Origin: Prevotella lacticifex
GTDB taxonomy: Bacteria; Bacteroidota; Bacteroidia; Bacteroidales; Bacteroidaceae
DNA: 64,000 nucleotides
Direction: 5' to 3'
Assembly: GCF_019973375.1 (NCBI RefSeq)
Contig: NZ_BPTV01000004.1
Location: 101,001-165,000 of the forward strand
The notes under the pieces: model-generated
What the model was told of the DNA's origin: nothing
Databases searched by the model: none
What the model saw: the letters and a program-made list of their open reading frames with translations, nothing else
Translations under genes and position numbers: made by a program
Shown here: in pieces, positions 1 to 9,593 of the stretch
Layout: each line of letters starts with the position of its first letter
How positions within the stretch are numbered: the first letter of the stretch is position 1

Positions 1-17
1 AGATGGTAAAACCATAG

Positions 18-322
18 GGGCTGGGGTTATCCCCGTCCTCGCAGTTGCGGTCAAGCAGCATGGCACGAATAAATACAAATAGCACGCTGATATTTAATGT
101 GTTGTATGCATTCCGCACATGTATTGTATTCTATCCCCATATCCATCGAACAGATAATTAATCTCAAAGATTATGTAAAATTATTTCAAACAGAAACCGA
201 AAAATTTCCATCCTTGCAACTCCTTAGTAATCAACGAATTGCAGCGAGGGTCATTTTGCGTTGCAAAACGGCCCATATTGGAACGCAAAACGGACCGTTT
301 CGCAAGCTGAAACGGTCCGTTT
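18..322. repeat. Intergenic stretch with GC-rich repeat and 14-bp hairpin
   Basis: No convincing gene lies before 422. Bases 18-46 resemble the GC-rich inverted repeat near 23.9 kb (shared core GGTTATCCCCGTCCTCGCAG, allowing small changes). Bases 288-301 and 309-322 form a perfect 14-bp stem (AAACGGACCGTTTC) around a 7-base loop, just beyond the 3' end of the uxuB-like gene. It could stop minus-strand transcription, although no long T-run follows. Nearby bases (about 255-275) repeat part of the same motif, so this may be a dispersed repeat rather than a dedicated terminator. Confidence 0.5.
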
Positions 323-421
323 GAGAAGGTGAAATGGTCTATCTAATAATATTGTAATGATATTTCGCAATTATACCATAAATCCGTCGGTATTGGCGCG
401 GGTATGATGGCGAAACTAAAA

Positions 422-2008
422 TCAACGCCGAGTGGCATACTTATGGAGCGCAGTCCTGACGGCACCGGTGCCTGCAAAGAGCTCGCTGACCATCCTCTCG
501 ATGCGCTGTCCGAGTCCGGCCTCGTAGAGGTCAACACCGAAGATATCCTTACGGCGGTAGAGTCGCTCGACGCAACTGACATCCTGGTCAGCCTTGCCGA
601 TGGTCAGCGGAGCCACGATAGCCTGAAGCTCGGCGAGCAGTGGGTCGGGTGACGGATCGAAGGGCTTGCCGTTGTCGTCGATGCCCTTAAGATAGCGTGC
701 GTAAGCGGCAAGGATGAGCGGGATGAGCACGAGGTTACTGGTGTCGAGGCCGCGCGCGATGTACTTCCTTATCGTCTCGCCGAAGCGTATGGCGAGTTTC
801 TGACTGGTGTCCATGGCTATGCGCTGCGGTGTGTCGGGCATGAACGGATTCGGCAACCGCTTGTTGATGAAGGCCCCGATGAACTCGTAAGGATTGATTA
901 TTCCTGGGTCGGTCACCACCGGCATGGCCTCGATATATCCCGTTTTCTGTACGAGGGCGCGGATGTCGGCATCGGCAATCTCGGCCGAGATGAGGTCGTA
1001 GCCCAACAGACAGCCGAAGATGGCCATGGCGGTATGGAGTGGATTGAGGCATGTCGTGACCTTCATCGTCTCCACCTTATCGACGATATCGCGTGAGGTA
1101 TAGATGACTCCTCCTAAGTCGAGGGGCGGACGGCCATTGGTGTAGTGGTCCTCGACGACGAGATACTGCGTCTCCTCCGAGTTGACAAACGGTGCCGTGA
1201 AGGTGTGGCGCGAGGTCTCGATATAGTCGTTGTCGGCGAATCCGTCGGCAGCGAGCATCTCCTTGACTTTAGCGTGAGGACGGGGCGTAATCTTGTCGAT
1301 CATCGACCAGGGGAACGTGATAAGGCTCTCGTCGTGGACATAATCGACGAACTCCTGCGGCACGAGGCCGTCGGCGAGCCAGCGATCAGCATAGGCGAAG
1401 ACACCCGTCCTGACCTTGTCGCCGTTATGCGAGCAGTTGTCCATGCTCTGCACCGTCACTGGCAGCCGTCCGGCCTTGAAGCGCTCGTAGAGCAGAGCGG
1501 TGACCTTGCCCAACGCAAAGACGGGCTCGAGGCCGCGCGCAAGGTCGGCATCGTTGAACGCATAGCCTTTCTCGGTGATGGTGAACGACACCATCTGGAG
1601 CGACGGATTGCGGAAAATCTCGACAAGACGGTTCCAGTCGTCGAACTGCGGGTCGGCTTTCAGCGATTCGGTGACGCTGGCAATGACTTTCTTGTCGACA
1701 GTTCCGTCGGCTTTAAGGCTGACGAGCAGCGACAGATTGTCGTAGGGCCGATAGGCTTTGTCGACGACCTCGTAGTCGAAGGTCTCAGCCACGACGACGC
1801 CACGGTCGTACTTTCCGGTGTTGAGAGCGTCCTCGAGGATTGCCGCCGGGAAGGCACGAAAGATGTTTCCGCCGCCGAAGTGCACCCATGTGGGTGCGTC
1901 GTGGGTCTTACGGCGCACGGCAGCGATGTCAAATTTCGGGAGCTCATAGCCTTTCTGCTCCCATTCGCCGGCATTGAAACCGGGGTTCAGTATGTCTGTC
2001 AGTTTCAT
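422..2008 (-). CDS. uxuB: Fructuronate reductase-type mannitol dehydrogenase family protein
   Basis: This is predicted to be an NAD-dependent cytosolic oxidoreductase that interconverts D-fructuronate and D-mannonate. The 528-residue product has the N-terminal nucleotide-binding region of the mannitol dehydrogenase family (WVHFGGGNIFRAFPA near residues 42-56) and the conserved CLNPLHTA segment near residue 322 of the C-terminal domain. It is somewhat longer than E. coli UxuB, as is common in Bacteroidetes. The mannonate dehydratase gene lies 140 bp upstream on the same strand, which favours fructuronate over tagaturonate or mannitol as substrate. The family includes close paralogues, so the exact substrate is inferred from context. 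Confidence 0.85.
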   Translation of the reverse strand: MKLTDILNPGFNAGEWEQKGYELPKFDIAAVRRKTHDAPTWVHFGGGNIFRAFPAAILEDALNTGKYDRGVVVAETFDYEVVDKAYRPYDNLSLLVSLKADGTVDKKVIASVTESLKADPQFDDWNRLVEIFRNPSLQMVSFTITEKGYAFNDADLARGLEPVFALGKVTALLYERFKAGRLPVTVQSMDNCSHNGDKVRTGVFAYADRWLADGLVPQEFVDYVHDESLITFPWSMIDKITPRPHAKVKEMLAADGFADNDYIETSRHTFTAPFVNSEETQYLVVEDHYTNGRPPLDLGGVIYTSRDIVDKVETMKVTTCLNPLHTAMAIFGCLLGYDLISAEIADADIRALVQKTGYIEAMPVVTDPGIINPYEFIGAFINKRLPNPFMPDTPQRIAMDTSQKLAIRFGETIRKYIARGLDTSNLVLIPLILAAYARYLKGIDDNGKPFDPSPDPLLAELQAIVAPLTIGKADQDVSCVERLYRRKDIFGVDLYEAGLGQRIERMVSELFAGTGAVRTALHKYATRR

Positions 2009-2148
2009 ATTTGTTCTCCCACCAGCCTTTCCCGCGTAGCGTGGGGAGTGTGGTTAGCTGAGGTGGGTGTCAGTTCTTGATTTATTTTTTATGCAGATAT
2101 TACCTATATATAAAGATGTGTAAGTCGCGGTGCGGCTTTCCGGGCCTC

Positions 2149-3414
2149 TCAGTCGAAGAATCCCGGCTGATGGAACGGTTTGTCCATCTCGCGGTCGACG
2201 GCAGCGATGATGCCCTGTACCTGTCCGAGGGCGAACATCCGGCCGAGGAAGGAGTATCCGGCGTTATACCCGCGGGCCTCATCGCCGAGCATGGTCATTC
2301 CGTGGTCGACGCGCATCGGCAGTCGGGCTATATTGCTGTTGTCGCGACGGTTGAGCTCCTCGCGCTCGAAGGTGTGGACGAGGTCGATGATGTCGGCACG
2401 TCCTCCGAGGTGACTTGCCTCTGTGAAGTCGCCGTTAGGGAACACATGGCACGACCGCAGATGGACGAACCACGTGCGCGGGGCAAACTCGCGGGCCATG
2501 GCCGGCACGTCGTTCTGGGCTCCCGCCGACAGGCTTCCGGCACAGAATGTCAGGCCGTTGTGCTTGTCGGGAACAGCGTTGAGGAACCACTCTATATCCT
2601 CTCTGCTCGTCACGATGCGCGGCAGACCAAGAATCTGAAATGGTGGGTCGTCGGGATGAACGCACATATACATGTCGCACTCGTTGCACACCGGCATTAT
2701 GGCCGAGAGGAAATAGCGCATATTCTCGCGCAGCTGGTCGCGGTCGATGCCCTGATACTGGTCGAGAAGCTGACGGAAGAGCTCCACAGGATGCTCGTCG
2801 CCCTCCTTGAAGTTGCCGCTGACGAAGCCCTGGGTCTTTATGACGATATTCTCGACGAGGGCATGGTCTTTCTCCGGTGTCATGGTGGCGGCTAAGGCGT
2901 CGACCTCCTTGAGGATGTCGCGGCCGTTGGGTTTTCCGTCGGGACCGAGGGTTTTGAACTTGGCCCAGCTCTCCCTGGCGCCCTCGCGCCGGAGAATGTT
3001 TATGTCGAAATATGCGAATTCGGGAATGCTGAAGTATAGATTCGACGACCCGTTGGGATTGGGGTGCAGCAGGTCGGTGCGTGCCCAGTCGAGTACGGGC
3101 ATGAAGTTATAGCACACGGTGTGTATGCCCTCGGCGGCGAGATTGCGCAGACTCTCGATGTAGACGGCAATCTGCTCGTCGCGGTCGGGACCTCCGTATT
3201 TTATCGTTTCGGTCACCGGCAGCGACTCTACGACGCTCCAGCGCATGCCGTACGACTCGATATAAGTTCTGAGGTCGTGAATCTTCTCGCGCGTCCACAC
3301 CTCGCCGAGCGGCACGTCATGAAGGGCTGTTACGATGCCCTCGACGCCTATTTGTCTTAGCTGTGCAAGAGTTATCTTATCGTTCTTGCCAAACCATCTC
3401 CATGTTCTTTCCAT
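2149..3414 (-). CDS. uxuA: Mannonate dehydratase
   Basis: This enzyme dehydrates D-mannonate to 2-dehydro-3-deoxy-D-gluconate, the second step of glucuronate breakdown after UxuB. The 421-residue product starts MERTWRWFGKND and contains the family segments MCVHPDDPPF (near residue 240), HLRS and RVDHG, all consistent with the metal-binding TIM barrel of UxuA. The length is slightly above the E. coli enzyme. It sits between the GH2 gene and uxuB on the same strand, as expected for a locus that frees and then degrades a uronic acid. KDG kinase and aldolase are not in the window, so the later steps must be encoded elsewhere. Confidence 0.93.
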   Translation of the reverse strand: MERTWRWFGKNDKITLAQLRQIGVEGIVTALHDVPLGEVWTREKIHDLRTYIESYGMRWSVVESLPVTETIKYGGPDRDEQIAVYIESLRNLAAEGIHTVCYNFMPVLDWARTDLLHPNPNGSSNLYFSIPEFAYFDINILRREGARESWAKFKTLGPDGKPNGRDILKEVDALAATMTPEKDHALVENIVIKTQGFVSGNFKEGDEHPVELFRQLLDQYQGIDRDQLRENMRYFLSAIMPVCNECDMYMCVHPDDPPFQILGLPRIVTSREDIEWFLNAVPDKHNGLTFCAGSLSAGAQNDVPAMAREFAPRTWFVHLRSCHVFPNGDFTEASHLGGRADIIDLVHTFEREELNRRDNSNIARLPMRVDHGMTMLGDEARGYNAGYSFLGRMFALGQVQGIIAAVDREMDKPFHQPGFFD

Positions 3415-3540
3415 TGTATATTTTTCTTAATTGCTATCTTTATGATGTTTTCTTGAAAAGTTGTTGGAAGGCAGGCAGCATATTCATGTCCCCTGTCTTC
3501 CTATAAACCTGTCATCTATCTAAAAACGAAGAAGCGAGTT

Positions 3541-5571
3541 CTATAGATTTACATTCCAAGTAGCTCTGTCTTGCCCGTGGGCCGACTTGAGAACCACCTC
3601 GTTCTTGCCTTTCTGAAGACGGACGTTCTTCCAGCTTACGGTGTGCACCTCATCGGCTTTCTGTGTACCTATTTTCTTTCCGTTCAGATAGAGGGTGGCA
3701 CTGCCATCGCTCACGAAACCAATGATGTCGGTAACATCTTCCTTACGGTCGGTGTAGCCCTTTGAGCAGAGGAAAGTGGTAGGACTGGTCTGGTTCCAAT
3801 TGGCACGATAGAAATAGAAAGCATCTTTCTTCACTTTGCGGTCGTGGCTCACAAGACCTTTATCGTTGAGGTTGTTGAACTCGCCCTCGGTGCGCATAGA
3901 AGAACCAAAGTCGAACATGTTCCAAATGAAGGAGCCCCATACGAAGTCGCGCTTCTGAATGTCGAGAAGGGCATTGTGGTGCACGGCCGTCTGATTCTCC
4001 ATGGGATGGAAGCGTCCCATCGTCATCTTATGACCACCACCGGTGTGGGCTATAGCAACATGCTGTGTGAGTCCGGAGCCTGCGCCATACTCAGATATGC
4101 CAATCTTTGTGTAAGGATGTGCCTTGTGCCACTCGTCGAGGAACGGGCCAAGATCGGTGTCCTTGCCATTATACCAGCCAAAGTATCTGTTCCAGCCAAG
4201 CACATCGGATATGAAGTTGAAGTCGCCTTCAAAGCATGTAGCCGATGTACTAACACGAGAGGGATCTATCTGATGAACCATGTCGTTGAGCTCGGCGGCT
4301 ATCTTGTTCTGTCCGCCGCTTACCTCATTGAAGATTCCCCAGAAGCACACTGAGGGGTGGTTAATGTTCTGATAAATCATCTCACGGAGATCTTCGCGGA
4401 GATTATTGTCGAACGACTCTGAAGGGATGTAATGGCTTACGAAAGGTATCTCTTCCCAAACAACAAAACCGCGCTTGTCAGCTTGCTGAATCATGTACTG
4501 GGCCTGAGGATAATGGGCCATGCGGATGGCATTGGCACCCATATCCTGAATAAGGTTCAGATCGGTGTCGTGCTCCTTCGTTGTGAGTGCGGTAGCCACG
4601 CCGGCCCATTCCTGATGACGTGATACTCCGTGAAGCTTGAGATGCTTGCCATTGAGGAAGAAACCTTTGTCGGCATCAATGTAATAGCTGCGAAATCCCG
4701 TCTGATCCTCAACGCGATCGATCTCCTTACCGTTACGTTTGAGCACTGCTACAACATTATATAGGTAGGGATCGGTGGTGCCTTGCCAAAGATGAGGATG
4801 TTGAACTTCGATATTCATCACGCACTTGTCGTTATAGATGTTCGGAGTCTGCTGCGATGCGACAACCTTTCCTGTGGCATCGGTTATCTGCAGTTCTACA
4901 GTACAGCCTTTATAGTCGGTTGTCGTAGAGAGGTGAACCTCAGCCTGAAGGCGTGCCTGATTGGCATCGGCCGACTTCTGATGCAGGATGACGCCGTTGC
5001 TACCGTAGAAGAGAGGCGATATGCAGGCACTCTCAGCCGATTTCTCCAACCATACATCACGATAGATGCCGCCGTAGATGTTGAAGTCGCCAGCAATGGG
5101 GGCAATGTCAAGCTGGTGGCTGTTGTCGCAAATCACGGTAATCTTGTTCTCCTTGCCATATTCCACCTGATTGGTTATCTCCACTGTGAAAGCGGTGTAG
5201 GCATTGCGGTGTTCACCTACCTTCTTATAGTTACAGAACACGTTGGCAGTCTGGCTTACACCTTCGAAATGAATGAAGATGCGGCGACCCTTGTCGGATT
5301 CTGGAATCATTATCTTCTTTTCATAAGAGCCTTCGCCTTTGCGGAAGCCCTTGTCGGACATGAAATCCTTTTCGTTCCAAGTGTTAGGAAGGTTGACAAT
5401 GGTATCGCACTCTGGTACACGTACATGAGGGTAAACTCCCCAAGGGATCAAGGCCACTGCCTTGAATCCCCATTGCGAGTTGATGTTGGTTACTTCCTTT
5501 GCGCCAGCTGTAAAAGGCATGGCTGCACTAAGAAACAGGACGAGGCCTGCCAATAAATCTTTTCTTTTCAT
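3541..5571 (-). CDS. Glycoside hydrolase family 2 protein (beta-glucuronidase/beta-galactosidase type)
   Basis: A 676-residue exported GH2 enzyme with a Sec signal peptide (hydrophobic core LLAGLVLFLSAAMPF). It has the usual N-terminal jelly roll, a central Ig-like domain and a TIM barrel. The likely acid/base is the Glu of FWGIFNE (about residue 415) and the nucleophile the Glu of GISEYGAG (about residue 493). An NDKG sequence lies where glucuronidases carry the NxK motif that binds the carboxylate. Some galactosidases also have this sequence, so it is only suggestive. The uxuA and uxuB genes immediately downstream support glucuronide release. A short C-terminal beta domain follows the barrel. 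It lies 14 bp after the TonB receptor gene, so they are probably co-transcribed. Confidence 0.85.
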   Translation of the reverse strand: MKRKDLLAGLVLFLSAAMPFTAGAKEVTNINSQWGFKAVALIPWGVYPHVRVPECDTIVNLPNTWNEKDFMSDKGFRKGEGSYEKKIMIPESDKGRRIFIHFEGVSQTANVFCNYKKVGEHRNAYTAFTVEITNQVEYGKENKITVICDNSHQLDIAPIAGDFNIYGGIYRDVWLEKSAESACISPLFYGSNGVILHQKSADANQARLQAEVHLSTTTDYKGCTVELQITDATGKVVASQQTPNIYNDKCVMNIEVQHPHLWQGTTDPYLYNVVAVLKRNGKEIDRVEDQTGFRSYYIDADKGFFLNGKHLKLHGVSRHQEWAGVATALTTKEHDTDLNLIQDMGANAIRMAHYPQAQYMIQQADKRGFVVWEEIPFVSHYIPSESFDNNLREDLREMIYQNINHPSVCFWGIFNEVSGGQNKIAAELNDMVHQIDPSRVSTSATCFEGDFNFISDVLGWNRYFGWYNGKDTDLGPFLDEWHKAHPYTKIGISEYGAGSGLTQHVAIAHTGGGHKMTMGRFHPMENQTAVHHNALLDIQKRDFVWGSFIWNMFDFGSSMRTEGEFNNLNDKGLVSHDRKVKKDAFYFYRANWNQTSPTTFLCSKGYTDRKEDVTDIIGFVSDGSATLYLNGKKIGTQKADEVHTVSWKNVRLQKGKNEVVLKSAHGQDRATWNVNL

Positions 5572-5585
5572 CTTTCAGTTAGCTT

Positions 5586-7889
5586 TTAGAAATTAATGGT
5601 TGTGGAGAGACTCACCTCAAACGGGCGGATGTAGGAGCCTGCCATAAGATAGTTCTTGTACTTCGACGGATCGGTGACAAGATCGGCTGAACTTATGCTT
5701 CCGCTGGCTCCGTTCTGGTTGAGGAAGTTAACCACGTTGAGGGCAAAATTGATTTTCTTGTTAAGCTGGAAGCGGACGTTACCGAATGTCTCCCAGTGGC
5801 CATTGAAGTAGAGGGTGTTGGTTTTGTTGATGTACTGCTTGCCGAAGTAGCGGAAATTGAGACCGACAGACCACTTCTTATAGTTGTAGCTCGGATCGAG
5901 CTCGATGAGCACCCTTGACATTGCTGTTACAATATTCCCGCTTACATCGGCGTGATCGGTTATACCATCAGCAAAGGTAGCGTTGATATCGAGGTTCTGG
6001 TAAGTAGGCTTCTGCAGAGTGAGAAGTCCGTGAAGGGCAAATCCTTGGAATGGGGTAAGTACGAAATCGGTGGTCCAACCGATGGTGCGAACATCGTAGT
6101 TGGTGGTGACGGTAACCGATTGTTCGTCGCCTTTAAGCAGGCCGGAGCCATCGGTAGCGTCGTTCTGAAGCTGATGATAGAAGCCGCTGCGAGTCTTATA
6201 GTTAGTACTGCTAACATAGGAAAGCTGCGATGTAAGAGATATCCACTTATTGTTCCAGAAGATACCTCCGTGGGCTGCATTGATGTCAACTGGTTTCATT
6301 CTTGGCATAGCCGCGCCAGAATAGTCCTTTGGAACGGTGCGCTGCATTACAAAAACATACTCTCCGGTAAGACCGAATCCTTTAAGAATGGAATATCGGA
6401 AATTGAATGTAGCTGAGGGATTCAGCCAGTCGCCATTGAAATGGGTGATACCACCGTTAGGATTTGCTCCCACCCACCAGTTATTGATACGAGGATTCTC
6501 CTTGCCGTTCATAGTTGTAGCACTCTTACCAGCATAGGTGTTGTACTCCAAACGAACACCAGCATTAAGGTTAAGCCGCTTGTTTACCTTCCAGTCATCA
6601 CTAAGAATGAGGGCGAACTTGCTGTCATGGGTGTTATAATAGGCACCACCATAGGCATTCAGACCGGTGGCCGACTGCAGCAGACCATTAGAATCTTTTA
6701 CGTATAAAAGATGTGGGTTCTTGGTCACTTCTTGAGCTGAGTTGGTACTGGCCTGTTTGGTTCCCGCACGGTTGTACCAAATATTGAGTCCTATGCGCCA
6801 GTTATGCGCAGCATTCTTGCTCTTACCCGAGAGCATCGCTGTATTAAACCACGTACGCTCGAAGCCCGGCACTACCATGAGATAACGGTTCTGAACATAA
6901 TCGCCGGTATATGGGGTTCCGTCAGCATAGAAATAGCGGCCGGAGTTCTTTGATATGCCAGTGGCCTGGCTTAAGGCTTGGTTAACGTTTCCGAACTTGG
7001 CACGGCTCGTAAAGTCGAATTTCATGCCGTTACGGAAGCGGTAATTAAAGTTGTAGGTTATCTGGCTATTCCTTGTGGTACCGCCGTCCCTCCAACTCTT
7101 GGTAATAATCTTTCCGGTCTCATCATCACGATAAGATATTGTGTTGGCTTCCTGAGGAAAATAAGGATCAGTGCCAAAGTCGATGCCATTATATTTCTTC
7201 ACGCTTCCGTCACCTACAAATATGAACGGAGATGCTGTTGAAGTGTTGTTCATGTTGCTGGAGAACTGATAGAGAAGGCTCATATAACCACGTCCCTTAG
7301 CAAAGCTCTTAGAAAGTTTGAAACGATAAGCCTGAACTCTGCTCTGCAGGCTTGCTGCTGTAATCTTGGATGTTCCAGGGTCCCAAATCTGGCGGGTGTT
7401 AACCATCAGTCCCCAACCTTTGCCCAGAGGTCCGGAAACTACGCCGTCGAATACCTGACGACCGTAGTTGTTGAGCTGATAAGTTAACTTACCACCGAAT
7501 TGCTTTCCTGCATCGGCAGTGAAGCTGTTTACAGCATAGGCAATGCCACCATACTGAAGGGCTGCCTCACCAAGGCTCATCACGCGGATACGGGAGTAGC
7601 CGTTACCGCCCGTCCAACTGAGGTAAGGAATGTCAGGCCAAGGATTGTAGGATACGGGCAGACCATCCTCGAAGATGGTTGCACCTGTTGTGGCTGCAGG
7701 CAGACCGATACTTATCTCACGTGGTTGGTCGGCACTGGAAGCATTGAGCATGACGTTACGGTTTTTCACCTCTTTGTCGTTTGCCACACTGTCTTTCTTG
7801 ATAACCTCCTGAGCAGATAAGGCTGTGGAGCCCAAGAGCATTCCGCACAGTAGTGACACGGTGATGGTGCTTTGTTTATTGATGTTCAT
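5586..7889 (-). CDS. TonB-dependent outer-membrane receptor
   Basis: A 767-residue protein with a signal peptide ending ALSAQ, a short plug-like N-terminal part (residues 50-190, including the VNSFTADAGKQFGGKL segment) and a long beta-barrel. The last residues (EVSLSTTINF) end in an aromatic residue, as outer-membrane barrels do. It lacks the carboxypeptidase-like N-terminal domain of SusC proteins, and no SusD gene is nearby, so it is not a canonical SusC/SusD pair. It presumably imports the oligosaccharide released at the surface and treated by the adjacent esterase and GH2. The substrate is not readable from the sequence. Confidence 0.85.
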   Translation of the reverse strand: MNINKQSTITVSLLCGMLLGSTALSAQEVIKKDSVANDKEVKNRNVMLNASSADQPREISIGLPAATTGATIFEDGLPVSYNPWPDIPYLSWTGGNGYSRIRVMSLGEAALQYGGIAYAVNSFTADAGKQFGGKLTYQLNNYGRQVFDGVVSGPLGKGWGLMVNTRQIWDPGTSKITAASLQSRVQAYRFKLSKSFAKGRGYMSLLYQFSSNMNNTSTASPFIFVGDGSVKKYNGIDFGTDPYFPQEANTISYRDDETGKIITKSWRDGGTTRNSQITYNFNYRFRNGMKFDFTSRAKFGNVNQALSQATGISKNSGRYFYADGTPYTGDYVQNRYLMVVPGFERTWFNTAMLSGKSKNAAHNWRIGLNIWYNRAGTKQASTNSAQEVTKNPHLLYVKDSNGLLQSATGLNAYGGAYYNTHDSKFALILSDDWKVNKRLNLNAGVRLEYNTYAGKSATTMNGKENPRINNWWVGANPNGGITHFNGDWLNPSATFNFRYSILKGFGLTGEYVFVMQRTVPKDYSGAAMPRMKPVDINAAHGGIFWNNKWISLTSQLSYVSSTNYKTRSGFYHQLQNDATDGSGLLKGDEQSVTVTTNYDVRTIGWTTDFVLTPFQGFALHGLLTLQKPTYQNLDINATFADGITDHADVSGNIVTAMSRVLIELDPSYNYKKWSVGLNFRYFGKQYINKTNTLYFNGHWETFGNVRFQLNKKINFALNVVNFLNQNGASGSISSADLVTDPSKYKNYLMAGSYIRPFEVSLSTTINF

Positions 7890-7959
7890 TGTTATGGTAA
7901 AAAATTAGTTATTGTTGATAATTATAGTTGCTATGAATAATATTTAGTTAGGATAGGTA

Positions 7960-9384
7960 TTATTTCTTTGTCTGAAGCACTTCTACATAGGGAGCCTTGC
8001 GGGTGCATGGCTTCCATGTTTTGTCACCGTCGGGGCTTCCGTACTTGATGAAGTTGGTCCAGTAGGTTACCATACGGTCTGAAAGCTCATAGTCGGCCTG
8101 GGTAAACGGACGCCAACTGCGCTTCAGCGTGTGGAAGGTGTACCACATCTCTGCTGAATGAAAGGATCCTGCGGTGTCACCGGGAAGGGATCTGTCGAAG
8201 TGATAGACGTAGACAGGACGCTTGGAGAGCGAGTCACGAGCCGCGGCAAAGTCGGTTATAGCCTTATCCATCGGCATAATGTCGTTGGCATTGCTACCTA
8301 TAAGATAGGGTATATCGGCAATAGAGTTGTCCTTTACTGCAGATGTGAAGTCTTCGGTCAGGGCTACACCGTCAATATAAGGTGCAGTAAAGAGTCCGGC
8401 CTTTGCCTGACGCATGAACGGCATGAGTGCTCCCAGCACTTTTTCTGCACTTAAGGCTCGCATCTCTTTAGCGGTATGAGCCTGAAGCTGATCCATCATC
8501 TGCATACCAAGGGCCTCAAGCTTGTCTTTACTTGCCTCTGTAGAGATGAACTCTCCCAAGCCTCCGCCACTCTGGATGATGGCCTTGCTGATGAATCGCT
8601 TGCAAAGCGGACTTGTAACAAGATTCTTCACGCTCCCTGCTCCGGCACTCTGACCGGCAACAGTGATGTTTTTCGGGTCACCGCCAAACTGAGCGATGTT
8701 GTTTACAACCCATTGTAAGGCTGCTATTTGGTCATATAGCCCATAGTTGCCCGACAATCCTTCCTTGTTTTCTGCAGAGAGGGCTGGGTGAGCAAGAAAG
8801 CCGAAAACGTTCAGTCGGTAGTTGATTGTTACGAGAATAACGCCACACTTGGCCCATGCTTCGCCGTCCATTTCCTTCTCGAAGCCGAACCCGCTCATAT
8901 AAGCGCCGCCGTGAATCCACATCACAACAGGAAGTTTGGCCTTGGTGTTGCCTGCAGCGCTTCTCGGAGTCCATACATTAAGGTAGAGACAGTCCTCACT
9001 GCGCTGAGGCTCACTCTGTGGATCATGAAACTCCTTGCCATAAAATGACTTCATGTCACGTTCGCGTTGAAAGGCCATTGCGGAAAATGTGTTGCAAAGA
9101 CGTGTTCCCTGCCATGCCTTAACTGGCTGGGGGCGTTTCCATCTCAGATCTCCTATAGGAGCAGCAGCATAAGGAATGCCCTTATATATAAGAACGTGTG
9201 AATCTTCACCAAAGCATCCGGATATTTTGCCTCCGGTTACTTTGAGAACGGGAGTTGCCAACTTGATGGATTCATTTGTTGCAGCCTCAACTGTAAAGGC
9301 AGACTGTGTGATAAGCAATAACATCATTACTGCTTTAGAAACGGTTCTATTGAGCAGATTGCTTGATAAAAACTTTTTCTTCAT
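7960..9384 (-). CDS. Type-B carboxylesterase, exported
   Basis: An alpha/beta hydrolase of 474 residues. After an N-terminal signal (MMLLLITQSAFTVEAA) it shows the family landmarks: RSEDCLYLNVWTP, the oxyanion-hole HGGAY (near 160), the nucleophile elbow GQSAGAGS (Ser near 245), and a C-terminal HSAEMWYTF that probably carries the catalytic His. It is the first gene of the minus-strand locus and probably removes acyl or other ester groups from the glycan before GH2 attack. A role as glucuronoyl or acetyl esterase is a guess from context. A perfect -7 element (TAATTTTG) lies about 45 bp upstream of its start. Confidence 0.85.
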   Translation of the reverse strand: MKKKFLSSNLLNRTVSKAVMMLLLITQSAFTVEAATNESIKLATPVLKVTGGKISGCFGEDSHVLIYKGIPYAAAPIGDLRWKRPQPVKAWQGTRLCNTFSAMAFQRERDMKSFYGKEFHDPQSEPQRSEDCLYLNVWTPRSAAGNTKAKLPVVMWIHGGAYMSGFGFEKEMDGEAWAKCGVILVTINYRLNVFGFLAHPALSAENKEGLSGNYGLYDQIAALQWVVNNIAQFGGDPKNITVAGQSAGAGSVKNLVTSPLCKRFISKAIIQSGGGLGEFISTEASKDKLEALGMQMMDQLQAHTAKEMRALSAEKVLGALMPFMRQAKAGLFTAPYIDGVALTEDFTSAVKDNSIADIPYLIGSNANDIMPMDKAITDFAAARDSLSKRPVYVYHFDRSLPGDTAGSFHSAEMWYTFHTLKRSWRPFTQADYELSDRMVTYWTNFIKYGSPDGDKTWKPCTRKAPYVEVLQTKK

Positions 9385-9428
9385 ATTTAAGTTTTTTGGA
9401 TTTTAACCGATGTTAGGTTTTGACGCTG

Positions 9429-9436
9429 CAAAATTA
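9429..9436 (-). promoter_or_regulatory. -7 element of the esterase-receptor-GH2 operon
   Basis: On the minus strand this reads TAATTTTG, a perfect TAnnTTTG element. No clear TTTG is found 19-21 bp upstream, so activation by the divergent HTCS regulator would be plausible. Confidence 0.5.
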
Positions 9437-9542
9437 GCAGTAAAAATCAATAATTTCTGTCGTTTTTCATTATTCGATATAGAGCAAAGCAATAAAGTAT
9501 ATGTCTTTTTTCACTAAAAAACAACAATTTTCACCAAAAAGA

Positions 9543-9573
9543 TTTGTTTATTGTCTTTTTATATGTATCTTTG
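9543..9573 (+). promoter_or_regulatory. Promoter of the HTCS regulator gene
   Basis: TTTG (9543-9546), a 19-bp spacer and TATCTTTG (9566-9573) match the Bacteroidetes primary-sigma consensus exactly. Transcription would begin near 9580, giving a leader of about 14 nt before the ATG at 9594. Confidence 0.75.
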
Positions 9574-9593
9574 GGACGACAAACTAATGAACA

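Noticed and set aside
97..324. 75-codon plus-strand frame at the start of the window
   Set aside because: It runs through the repeated hairpin region, has no ribosome-binding site and no family features.
1145..2895. Long plus-strand open frames opposite uxuB and uxuA
   Set aside because: They are antisense shadows of GC-rich genes whose minus-strand products are clearly recognised.
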